Below the pieces are notes generated by a model. It saw only the letters and a list, made by a program, of their open reading frames with translations. It did not search any database and was not told the DNA's origin. DNA of 64,000 nt, taken from contig JAZKBN010000018.1 of the NCBI GenBank assembly GCA_040388605.1, positions 62,001-126,000 of the forward strand, in the 5' to 3' direction. The DNA comes from JAZKBN01 sp040388605. Lineage in GTDB: Bacteria > Bacteroidota > Bacteroidia > Cytophagales > Flexibacteraceae. Positions within the stretch are counted from its first letter, which is position 1. Each line of letters opens with the position of its first letter. The position numbers and the translations under genes are program-made. This document shows, one piece after another, positions 18,833 to 26,565 of the stretch.

Positions 18833-20269
18833 TTAACTGTTCAGGTATTCCTCTAAAATAGTACCGGCAACTTTAGGGTCGGCTTTGCCCTTGGTAGCAC
18901 GCATCACATCGCCCATGAACATACCGAGCAGGCCTTTTTTACCGGCTTTGTATTCGGCTACCTTGGCGGCGTTTTTGGCAAGCACTTCCTCAATAATAGG
19001 GCGAAGGGTATCTCCGTCGCTTTCCTGCAAAAGATTAAGGTCGTTGGCTACCTGCATGGCCGGCAGATTCTTATCGGCCATTACCGGGAAAATGCGCTGC
19101 GATGCTGCTGAGAAGCTGATTTTGCCGGTTTCAACCAGTGCAATAAGCTCTGCAAGCCGCTCATGTGTTACACCAAGCTGCGATATATGCAATGTCATTT
19201 CGTTCAGGCGGCTTTTAACCGGGCCCATTACCCAATTGCCTGCAGCCTTATAATTTACAGTATGCTTACAAAGCGCTTCGAACCAAAGGGCAATTTCCTT
19301 GGTATCGGTAAGCACCTGTGCATCATACTCAGTAAGGCCGAACTCACCGGTAAATTTTTCGGTAAGCTGATCTGGCAGGCTGGGCATGGCATCTGTCAAT
19401 GATTTCAGCCATTCCTCGCTTATAACAATGGGTTGCAGGTCGGGCTCAGGGAAATAACGGTAATCGTTCAGGCTTTCCTTGCTGCGCAGGCTGTACGTTT
19501 CGCCGGTTGTGGCATCGAACATGCGGGTTTCAGAAACAATCTCCTCCCCTGCCTCGGCCAGCGCCGTTTGCCTGCTTACTTCAAATTCAATAGCACGCTG
19601 CACATTGCGGAAGCTGTTCATGTTCTTCACTTCCACTTTTTTGCCGTATTCAGTGCTGCCTTCCGGCATAATGCTTACGTTGGCATCGCAGCGGAGGCTG
19701 CCTTCTTCCATGTTGCCATCGCAAATTTCGAGGTAGCGAACCAGCTTACGTATTTCGGTAAGCACGGCATAAGCTTCATCGGAGTTGCGCATATCGGGCT
19801 CCGTTACAATTTCAATCAGCGGAACACCGGCGCGGTTAAGGTCAATAAGTGAATCTGTTTCGCCTGAAAGGTGCATGCTTTTGCCTGCATCTTCTTCCAT
19901 GTGTATGCGTGTAAGTGTTACACGACCCTTGGTTCCGTTCTTAAGTCGGTAATTTACACCGCCGCCACGGCAGATTGGGGTTTTATCCTGCGTGAGCTGG
20001 TAACCCTTCGGAAGATCAGGGTAGAAATAGTTTTTGCGGTCGTAGTAATTGTAACGCGTAATTTCGGAACCGCAGGCAAGGCCCATTTTAACAGCATACT
20101 CCACAACAGTTTTATTGCTGCGGGGCAAGGTTCCGGGGTGCGCGAGCGTTATTACGCTTATATTCGTGTTCGGCATATTGCCGTACTCGTTGCTGTCGGT
20201 GCTGTAGGCTTTGCTTTGAGTAAGCAATTGTGCGTGTACTTCAAGGCCTATGACAGTGGTATATTTCAT
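18833..20269 (-). CDS. gatB: Asp-tRNA(Asn)/Glu-tRNA(Gln) amidotransferase subunit B
   Basis: A 478-residue subunit B of the GatCAB complex, which turns misacylated Glu-tRNA(Gln) or Asp-tRNA(Asn) into the correct amide form. The ATG at 20269 starts MKYTTVIGLEVHAQL, the family's usual first residues; 26 upstream codons are excluded. Other family blocks are CLAHPG-like TLAHPGTLPRSN, YFYPDLPKGYQLTQ, DLNRAGVPLIEIVTEPD and the C-terminal YqeY-like tail AKVAEYKAGKKGLLGMFMG. gatA and gatC are not adjacent, as is common. Confidence 0.95.
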   Translation of the reverse strand: MKYTTVIGLEVHAQLLTQSKAYSTDSNEYGNMPNTNISVITLAHPGTLPRSNKTVVEYAVKMGLACGSEITRYNYYDRKNYFYPDLPKGYQLTQDKTPICRGGGVNYRLKNGTKGRVTLTRIHMEEDAGKSMHLSGETDSLIDLNRAGVPLIEIVTEPDMRNSDEAYAVLTEIRKLVRYLEICDGNMEEGSLRCDANVSIMPEGSTEYGKKVEVKNMNSFRNVQRAIEFEVSRQTALAEAGEEIVSETRMFDATTGETYSLRSKESLNDYRYFPEPDLQPIVISEEWLKSLTDAMPSLPDQLTEKFTGEFGLTEYDAQVLTDTKEIALWFEALCKHTVNYKAAGNWVMGPVKSRLNEMTLHISQLGVTHERLAELIALVETGKISFSAASQRIFPVMADKNLPAMQVANDLNLLQESDGDTLRPIIEEVLAKNAAKVAEYKAGKKGLLGMFMGDVMRATKGKADPKVAGTILEEYLNS

Positions 20270-20334
20270 TGTTGCTTCTGCCCGTTTTGCCCCTGCACCA
20301 GTCATGCGCAAGAGTCTGCCGGACGTATGAGGTT

Positions 20335-20342
20335 CAAAATTA
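20335..20342 (-). promoter_or_regulatory. Candidate -7 box of gatB
   Basis: TAATTTTG on the minus strand, an exact TAnnTTTG match, 65 bp upstream of the gatB ATG. No clear -33 TTTG. It lies downstream of the frame-only start at 20347, which supports the ATG at 20269 as the real start. Confidence 0.35.
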
Positions 20343-20378
20343 GACAAAAAATCCGCAGGGCTTAAAGAAAACCATTAT

Positions 20379-20386
20379 TAACTTTG
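20379..20386 (+). promoter_or_regulatory. Candidate -7 box of the LysM gene
   Basis: TAACTTTG, an exact TAnnTTTG match, 26 bp before the ATG at 20413. It would place transcription start after the in-frame TTG at 20389 and so supports the ATG. Confidence 0.4.
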
Positions 20387-20412
20387 CCTTGCATCATAAT
20401 ACAACCCGCTAT

Positions 20413-21405
20413 ATGAATACCTTTTTACGAACCTTTATGGCCTGCGCCTTTATTTTATCAGTACAGGCAAGCATTACCGATGCATCTGCAAATTATTTCC
20501 ATAAACCGGCGAAAGCAGGAATCAGCCTGTTAATTAAATCTCCTGCCCCTTTAGATTCCATTGGCAAAGAGATTGTCGGAGGCAAAACTATAATATTGCA
20601 TAAAGTAGATCCTAAGGAAACACTCTTCGGGGTAGCACGTAAATACAAGGCATCGGTAGCAGATATAAGGGCTGCCAACCCTGATATGAACGATGCACTT
20701 AAAACAGGTCAAACCCTGCGCATACCTGTAAAAGCCACATCGGCCCCGGCATTAGCCGTAACCAAGCCCGACCCTATTAAAGAAAAGCCAAAAGTTAACC
20801 CCGATACCAAACCGGCTTTAAAACCGGCGCATACCCATATAGTTGCCCCGGGGCAAAGCCTGAGCGGCATAGCCCGTACTTATGGCATAAGCATAGCCGA
20901 TATTAAAAAATGGAATGAGCTGAACGAAAGCGGCCTGAAAGCCGGCCAAAAACTTACCATTCACAGCGACGGACCGGTAAAAAATCAAACAGCAGGTACA
21001 GGAGCTGCCTCAACTGCAGCCCCGGCATTAAGCAAACCAGAGCAATTATTACCCATTGGTTCAGAAAACACTGAAGGTAAAGATATGAATGCCACCGGCA
21101 GCGGGCAGGCACGCATTAAAGAATCGGGCATGGCCGAGGCAATTGCCGACGATCACGGGGTACGCAAAAACCTTTGCATGCACCGCACTGCGCCTGTAGG
21201 CACCATTATATCTGTTAAGAATATGACCAACGGCAGCACCATTTTGGTTCGCGTAATAGGCAAATTGCCCGATACCGGCTTGAATCAGGATTTGGTAATA
21301 CGCGTTACAAAGCCCGCATTTGAGAAGCTTGGGGCTATGAATAAGCGTTTCCCGGTAGAAATTTCTTATTTGGCGCCGGAGGTGGCAGAGGTGAAAGTAC
21401 CCTAA
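20413..21405 (+). CDS. Exported protein with two LysM motifs and an RlpA-like C-terminal domain
   Basis: A 330-residue exported protein. After the signal peptide (to about residue 30) come two LysM domains: HKVDPKETLFGVARKYKASV (about 60-105) and HIVAPGQSLSGIARTYGISI (about 140-185), joined by Lys/Pro-rich linkers. The C-terminal third (about 235-325) resembles the double-psi beta-barrel of RlpA: EAIADDHGVRKNLCMHRTAP then GTIISVKNMTNGSTILVRV and LVIRVTKPAFEKLG. It should bind peptidoglycan in the periplasm and may cut glycan or act structurally. Divergent from gatB. Confidence 0.83.
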   Translation: MNTFLRTFMACAFILSVQASITDASANYFHKPAKAGISLLIKSPAPLDSIGKEIVGGKTIILHKVDPKETLFGVARKYKASVADIRAANPDMNDALKTGQTLRIPVKATSAPALAVTKPDPIKEKPKVNPDTKPALKPAHTHIVAPGQSLSGIARTYGISIADIKKWNELNESGLKAGQKLTIHSDGPVKNQTAGTGAASTAAPALSKPEQLLPIGSENTEGKDMNATGSGQARIKESGMAEAIADDHGVRKNLCMHRTAPVGTIISVKNMTNGSTILVRVIGKLPDTGLNQDLVIRVTKPAFEKLGAMNKRFPVEISYLAPEVAEVKVP

Positions 21406-21411
21406 GCTTTA

Positions 21412-21741
21412 TTAAATTGAAATAAACTCTTTGTTCAGGAATTTTTCAATCCTGAGCAGGGTATCGAGCTTGGGGTTAAAATCAATGGAATTAATCAGCC
21501 TGCTTACTGCAGATTCTGTTGTGTTTAAAGCAACAGCAAGATCTTTTTGCTTGATTTTATTTTTTTCAAGGAGATCAATTAAGCCAAGCCTTATGCCAAT
21601 CATTCGTTCGGCAACATAAAGGTCTTCATCTGAAACGGCATCCATAGCCCGTTGAAAAGCTTCACGGGTTTTTTCCGCGATAGCTTCTCTCTCAGGACTT
21701 AATTTACCAATATGTGCCGGTCTGCCAGCTCTTGCTTTCAT
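21412..21741 (-). CDS. XRE-family HTH protein, probable antitoxin
   Basis: A 109-residue protein. Residues about 55-105 form a Cro/C1-type helix-turn-helix (LEKNKIKQKDLAVALNTTES, then AVSRLINS). The N-terminal half is basic and helical. It starts 2 bp after the stop of the upstream gene at 21744, so the two are a tight pair with the putative toxin first, the gene order of HigBA-type systems. It likely binds its own promoter together with the toxin. The stop codon lies only 6 bp from the convergent LysM gene. Confidence 0.8.
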   Translation of the reverse strand: MKARAGRPAHIGKLSPEREAIAEKTREAFQRAMDAVSDEDLYVAERMIGIRLGLIDLLEKNKIKQKDLAVALNTTESAVSRLINSIDFNPKLDTLLRIEKFLNKEFISI

Positions 21742-21743
21742 TT

Positions 21744-22367
21744 TTATATATTGTCTGTATAGAGTGGGAAGTTATCTCCATCGAACCAGTCTCGTGTAGC
21801 ACCAAACTTATTAAACAATGACTGAATACGATCTATTTCACCAGGTATATGCTTTGTAAAAACCGATCCCTGTAGATTTTCTGACGTTTTGATACAGCCA
21901 CCAATAATAACCAAAGTGTCTGATCCAAACATGAGGCCATAAAGCCGAGTATGACTGCCTTCATACAGGTGAAATACCCCATGGGCATCCGGAATATTAC
22001 GTTTCCTCTTTCGTCCGCCATAAATTGTGATTACATAATCCATAAGGTTCTGTAATTTAAGTTTACCGCTGTAGAAGTTCTTATACGACATTAAGCTTTT
22101 AAAGGTGCCATGCAATGGCATAGCTTTCAGAATAGTATCGTACTGCTTTCCTTCGGAAAGAATTACTGATTTTACAACTGACTTATCCAGGCTGTTCAAT
22201 AAAAGTTCGCTTTCGCGCTCTTCCAGAATTTTCTCAATTCTTTCAGCATCCTGAAAAAGCTCGGTCCAATATTGCCATTCTGAAACCGGCTTGTCTACAT
22301 AATGAATTGAGTAAAGCTGCAGCGGATCATCAGGATTTCTGAGTGCAACAAGATCTATATTCTTCAC
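21744..22367 (-). CDS. Putative toxin of a type II toxin-antitoxin pair (RelE/HigB-like C-terminal half)
   Basis: A 207-residue protein starting with GTG at 22367. The second half has the RelE/HigB-like layout: a basic block YGGRKRKRN, then TRLYGLMFGSDTLVIIGGCI followed by KTSENLQG, comparable to the strand-plus-lysine end of RelE folds. The first half (about 100 residues) is not recognised and makes it twice the usual toxin length. It precedes an HTH gene by 2 bp. Base usage looks more AT-rich than flanking genes, by eye. A lineage-specific RelE-superfamily toxin is the best guess; it could also be an unrelated DNA-linked protein. Confidence 0.6.
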   Translation of the reverse strand: MKNIDLVALRNPDDPLQLYSIHYVDKPVSEWQYWTELFQDAERIEKILEERESELLLNSLDKSVVKSVILSEGKQYDTILKAMPLHGTFKSLMSYKNFYSGKLKLQNLMDYVITIYGGRKRKRNIPDAHGVFHLYEGSHTRLYGLMFGSDTLVIIGGCIKTSENLQGSVFTKHIPGEIDRIQSLFNKFGATRDWFDGDNFPLYTDNI

Positions 22368-22420
22368 ATGGATGCTAAGTTAATCAATTTAATCAAATCA
22401 TCAAAATTGAAAAATAAAAC

Positions 22421-22438
22421 AGGGTGCCTGAGCACCCT
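22421..22438 (-). terminator. Terminator after rfbA
   Basis: A perfect 7-bp stem (AGGGTGC and GCACCCT) around a 4-base loop. Read on the minus strand it lies 10 bp after the rfbA stop and is followed by a T-rich run. Confidence 0.75.
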
Positions 22439-22447
22439 ATAAAGCTA

Positions 22448-23311
22448 TTAATCCCTGAGCAACCCCGTTAAATACTGCCCGTACCCGCTTTTCATAAGCG
22501 GTTTGGCTGCGGCGGCCAGTTCATCGCGGGTAATAAAGCCCATCCGCCAGGCCACTTCTTCAATACAGCCTACTTTGAGGCCCTGCCTTTCTTCAATTAC
22601 CTGCACAAAGGTGCCGGCCTGCATCAGCGACTGAAAGGTGCCGGTATCGAGCCAGGCGGTACCGCGATCAAGTATGCCTACTTTCAGCTTACCCCGGCGC
22701 AGGTATTCTTTATTTACATCGGTTATTTCATATTCGCCTCGGGGGCTGGGCTGCAGGTCGCGGGCAATTTGAACCACGTCGTTATCATAAAAATAGAGTC
22801 CGGGTACAGCATAATTGCTCTTGGGCTTTTCGGGCTTTTCTTCTATGCTGATGGCATTATTCTGCTTATCGAACTCAACAACGCCGTAGCGTTCAGGGTC
22901 GTGCACATGACAGGCGAAAACAACCCCGCCATCAGGATTGCTGTTGCTTTGCAGCAAAACTGCCAGGCCCGAAGAATAAAAAATATTGTCGCCCAATACG
23001 AGCGCCACTTTATCGTTACCGATAAAATCTGCCCCGATTACGAAGGCTTGTGCAAGCCCGTTAGGTTCAGGTTGCTCGGCATAGGAAAAGCTGCATCCTA
23101 ATCTTGCACCGTCGCCGAGCAGCTTGCGGAAATGCGGCAAATCATGCGGCGTGCTTATTATTAATATTTCCCTGATACCTGCCAGCATGAGCACCGAAAG
23201 GGGGTAATAAATCATGGGCTTATCATACACGGGCATCAGCTGTTTGCTGACGGCCAAGGTAAGCGGGTGCAGGCGGGTGCCGGATCCGCCGGCTAAAATT
23301 ATTCCTTTCAT
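22448..23311 (-). CDS. rfbA: Glucose-1-phosphate thymidylyltransferase
   Basis: A 287-residue nucleotidyltransferase making dTDP-glucose, the first step to dTDP-rhamnose and other surface sugars. The ATG at 23311 starts MKGIILAGGSGTRLHPLT; six codons upstream are not needed. Other family blocks: SKQLMPVYDKPMIYYPLS, VLGDNIFYSSG, EEKPEKPKSNYAVPGLYFYD and GTAWLDTGTFQSL. Length is typical. rfbB, rfbC and rfbD are not adjacent, so the remaining pathway is elsewhere. It is divergent from lptD. Confidence 0.93.
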   Translation of the reverse strand: MKGIILAGGSGTRLHPLTLAVSKQLMPVYDKPMIYYPLSVLMLAGIREILIISTPHDLPHFRKLLGDGARLGCSFSYAEQPEPNGLAQAFVIGADFIGNDKVALVLGDNIFYSSGLAVLLQSNSNPDGGVVFACHVHDPERYGVVEFDKQNNAISIEEKPEKPKSNYAVPGLYFYDNDVVQIARDLQPSPRGEYEITDVNKEYLRRGKLKVGILDRGTAWLDTGTFQSLMQAGTFVQVIEERQGLKVGCIEEVAWRMGFITRDELAAAAKPLMKSGYGQYLTGLLRD

Positions 23312-23342
23312 AATGCTGTTTCCTGGCAATTAAATGTATCGG

Positions 23343-23350
23343 CAAATATA
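23343..23350 (-). promoter_or_regulatory. Candidate -7 box of rfbA
   Basis: TATATTTG on the minus strand, an exact TAnnTTTG match, 31 bp upstream of the rfbA ATG. A partial -33 element (TTGC) lies about 18 bp further upstream. Confidence 0.45.
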
Positions 23351-23412
23351 GAAGGTTAAGGCATGCCTGCAATACCTGCCAGTTTTTACATTAACTCATT
23401 GTTTATAGCTTA

Positions 23413-23442
23413 TTTGGCTTTGCTCATTTTCCATTACCTTTG
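23413..23442 (+). promoter_or_regulatory. Candidate lptD promoter (-33 TTTG, -7 TACCTTTG)
   Basis: TTTG at 23413-23416 and TACCTTTG at 23435-23442, separated by 18 bp, close to the Bacteroidota sigma-ABfr consensus. The -7 box covers the in-frame TTG at 23440, so that TTG cannot be the start; GTG at 23458 or TTG at 23470 fit. Confidence 0.5.
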
Positions 23443-23457
23443 TTACCTGCTTTTTAC

Positions 23458-26322
23458 GTGTACTCACAATTGACCTGCTTCCGAAAAATTCCCGCTGCCC
23501 TGTTTTTGGCCGCGGCTTTCTTTTTAATGCTTGTGCCTGCCATGGCACAGGTAAGCGCGCAGGACAGCCTGATGAAAATTCAGCTGAAGCGCGAAAACGC
23601 TGCCATACCCGCTGATTCGCTCAGGAAGGCAAACAAAACCACCAGCCTTAGCGATACTAACTTAACAGGCGCAGCCCTGAAAGCCGGGTCTGACACAAGC
23701 AATAAACGCAAGCCCCGCAAACGCGACATTTCAACAAGCGTAACCTACAGCTGTGCCGATTCAATGCGTTACGACGCCGGCAAAAAAACTTTTTTCCTCT
23801 ACAAAGACAGCAAAATAGATTACGGCGATATAAGCCTTAAAGCTGCGCTTATAGATGTTAACTATTCCACAAACGTAGTAAACAGCACAGGCGTGCCGGA
23901 CAGTACAGGCCGAAACCGCGGCATTCCGATTTTTCAGCAGGGAAATACAAAGTATGTATCGCAGAAGATTAAATACAACTTCAAGACCAAGAAGGGTATA
24001 ATTTCTGAAGTGGTAACCCAGCAGGGCGAAGGTTACCTGCACGGTGAAACTGTAAAGAAAAATCCGAATAATGAGATGTATGTGTCACATGCCCAATACA
24101 CTACCTGTAACCTGGCGCATCCGCACTTCTATATTAACGCCCCGAAGCTCAAAATGATACCCGGCGACAGGCTTATTACCGGGCCTTTCAACATGGTTTT
24201 TGCGGGTGTGCCCACACCCTTAGGCTTTGCTTTCGGTGTTTTCCCTACACCCAAATCGCAGGCGGCAGGCATAGTGGTGCCGGCTTATGGCGAAGCTAAA
24301 GATCTTGGCTTCTTCCTGCGCGGCGGCGGCTATTACTTCCCCATTAAAGATTACGCCGACGTTAAAATACTCGGCGATATTTACAGCAAAGGCAGCTACG
24401 GACTCAATGTTTTCAGCAATTATAAAGTCAGGTATAAATATACCGGCAGGCTTTCGCTGAGCTATATAAACCGTAAAGCCGGCGAAGAAGGGCTTGAAAG
24501 CATTACCGAAAACTATTGGCTGTCATGGAGCCATACGCCGCAGAATTACGGTTCAAGCAGCTTTTCGGCCAGCGTGAACATGGGCAGCAGCAGCTATAAT
24601 ACCCGCTTTGCGCAAAACCTGAGCAACCACTTACAACAGTCTTTTAACAGCAACGTAAGCTACTCTAAGACTTTTACAGGAACGCCGTTTAACTTTTCGG
24701 CAGCTGCCAGCCAAAACCAAAACGTTAGTAACGGCGAAGCAAATTTTACGCTGCCTAACATGAGCGTGAACATGAACAGGATTTATCCTTTCAAACGCGC
24801 CAACAGCACCAGTAAAGCATGGTACAGCCAAATAAATACTGCATATAGCTTAACCGCTACCAATGAGTTCAGCAATGCCAAAGTAGGGCCTACTAAAATA
24901 CCGGGCAACGGCCTTTCAGATGTGGTATATAATGCCGCCGGCGACACCGCACTTGGCCTTTCGCAAATAGGAACTGTATTAAAAAGGGGCAAAATATCTG
25001 CACACCATTCTATACCGGTTAGCACAACCATAACTGCTTTTAAGTATTTTAACATTAGCCCTTCTTTCACATTCAACCAGACTTTTTATACCAAAAAGTA
25101 CAATTACAGCTATAACCGCGATACCTATACTGTACACGTAGATACTATAAACGGCCTGAGCCAGTTTTATAATTACAATACATCGGCCGGTGTAACCACG
25201 CGTGTTTACGGCACATACTTTATCAGGAAAGGCAGGCTTGAAGCCATCAGGCATACCTTAATACCATCGGTATCTTATGGCTATACGCCTGATTTCAGCG
25301 ATAGTAAATATGGTTTCTTCCAAAAGGTGCAAACCGACAAATTAATTGGCAAGCCTGCAAAAATGACTACTGTCAGCCATTGGTATGGCCTTGGGCAGGA
25401 ACCAACATCGGGCCGCTCAAGCGCCATGTCTTTCAGCCTGATTAACCAGGTAGAGGCCAAGGTCAAAACAGTTACCAAGGAAGAAACAGGTGCTGATACG
25501 GCTAAGGCAACCGGCTTAAACGGGGCTCCTTCAAATACATCCAAGCCTGCCGCAGATGCGCCCAGGAAGAAATTTGAGAAGAAAATGATTCTTGATAACC
25601 TGGGCCTTACCGGAAGCTATAACTTCCTGGCTACAAACTATAAGCTCAGCAATTTGAACCTGACTGCCAGGACCAAGCTTTTCAATCGTTTCGATGTAAA
25701 CATGGGGGCCGTTTTGGACCCCTATCAGTATATACACGAAATCCCGGAAGCGACAACAGCTAACCCGGACAAGATTATTCCCGCTAACGACCCGGGGGTT
25801 CGAATTGATCGCTATGCATGGTCTGAAGGCCGGTTCAGCATTGGTACCATCAGGTCTTTCACCATTAACTTCGGAACCAGCTTCAATCCTAAGGCAGGCA
25901 AAAAGCGCACTTACACAAAGCGCGACCTGAGCATGTACACGCCTGAGCAAATGAATTACCTGATTTCGAACCCTGACCTGTACGTAGACTGGACCATTCC
26001 CTGGAACCTGAGCATGCAATACAACATGTACTATACCAAGAACGGGCTTTCGGCAGGCAAGCGTACCCAAACCGTAAACTTTAACGGCGACCTGAGCCTG
26101 ACCACCAATTGGAAAATTGGCGCAAGCAGCGGTTATGATTTGGAACAACGCCAATTCGGCCTTACTAACATTAACATATACCGCAACCTGCACTGTTGGG
26201 AAATGCGCGTAAACTGGATACCCTTCGGGCAGCTGCAAAGCTATACACTCGATATTAACGTGAAGGCAAGCATTTTGCAGGATTTAAAGCTCAGCCGCAG
26301 GAACAGCTGGTACGACAGGTAA
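23458..26322 (+). CDS. lptD: LptD-like LPS assembly outer-membrane protein
   Basis: A 954-residue protein that in this phylum places LPS in the outer leaflet. A signal peptide ends at AMAQ. The N-terminal part (about 85-240) is an OstA-like beta-jellyroll (KTFFLYKDSKIDYGDISLKA; VSQKIKYNFKTKKGIISEV), followed by a long beta-barrel including GVPTPLGFAFGVFPTPKSQA and a C-terminus LKLSRRNSWYDR. The start is unsure: GTG at 23458 is chosen because a promoter box overlaps the earlier TTG. A low-complexity insert near residue 670-710 (TKEETGADTAKATG) is unusual but not disruptive. lptA/B/C are not adjacent. Confidence 0.87.
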   Translation: MYSQLTCFRKIPAALFLAAAFFLMLVPAMAQVSAQDSLMKIQLKRENAAIPADSLRKANKTTSLSDTNLTGAALKAGSDTSNKRKPRKRDISTSVTYSCADSMRYDAGKKTFFLYKDSKIDYGDISLKAALIDVNYSTNVVNSTGVPDSTGRNRGIPIFQQGNTKYVSQKIKYNFKTKKGIISEVVTQQGEGYLHGETVKKNPNNEMYVSHAQYTTCNLAHPHFYINAPKLKMIPGDRLITGPFNMVFAGVPTPLGFAFGVFPTPKSQAAGIVVPAYGEAKDLGFFLRGGGYYFPIKDYADVKILGDIYSKGSYGLNVFSNYKVRYKYTGRLSLSYINRKAGEEGLESITENYWLSWSHTPQNYGSSSFSASVNMGSSSYNTRFAQNLSNHLQQSFNSNVSYSKTFTGTPFNFSAAASQNQNVSNGEANFTLPNMSVNMNRIYPFKRANSTSKAWYSQINTAYSLTATNEFSNAKVGPTKIPGNGLSDVVYNAAGDTALGLSQIGTVLKRGKISAHHSIPVSTTITAFKYFNISPSFTFNQTFYTKKYNYSYNRDTYTVHVDTINGLSQFYNYNTSAGVTTRVYGTYFIRKGRLEAIRHTLIPSVSYGYTPDFSDSKYGFFQKVQTDKLIGKPAKMTTVSHWYGLGQEPTSGRSSAMSFSLINQVEAKVKTVTKEETGADTAKATGLNGAPSNTSKPAADAPRKKFEKKMILDNLGLTGSYNFLATNYKLSNLNLTARTKLFNRFDVNMGAVLDPYQYIHEIPEATTANPDKIIPANDPGVRIDRYAWSEGRFSIGTIRSFTINFGTSFNPKAGKKRTYTKRDLSMYTPEQMNYLISNPDLYVDWTIPWNLSMQYNMYYTKNGLSAGKRTQTVNFNGDLSLTTNWKIGASSGYDLEQRQFGLTNINIYRNLHCWEMRVNWIPFGQLQSYTLDINVKASILQDLKLSRRNSWYDR

Positions 26323-26348
26323 TTCTCCCTGAAAGTACCTGACATCCA

Positions 26349-26386
26349 AAACCCCATACCAAAGATTTATTCCCGGTATGGGTTTT
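26349..26386 (+). terminator. Terminator after lptD
   Basis: An 8-bp stem (CCCATACC and GGTATGGG), extended by A-T pairs beyond one mismatch, followed by six T. It lies about 30 bp after the lptD stop. Confidence 0.8.
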
Positions 26387-26565
26387 TTACTTTTAATTTC
26401 CCCGGCGTAACAAAAGAAACTCCGATGATTCTTCGCTGACTGCAATCCTTCCCGATTTTTTCATACTTTTACCCTGCACCATTTTTTCCAAAGCCTGCCC
26501 AATAAGGCAACCTGAATTTTCCTGAAACCGGTATACCGTTCCCCATTGAAAACGGGGGCTTTAGC

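Noticed and set aside
25531..26238. 235-codon minus-strand frame inside lptD
   Set aside because: Antisense shadow of the LptD barrel.
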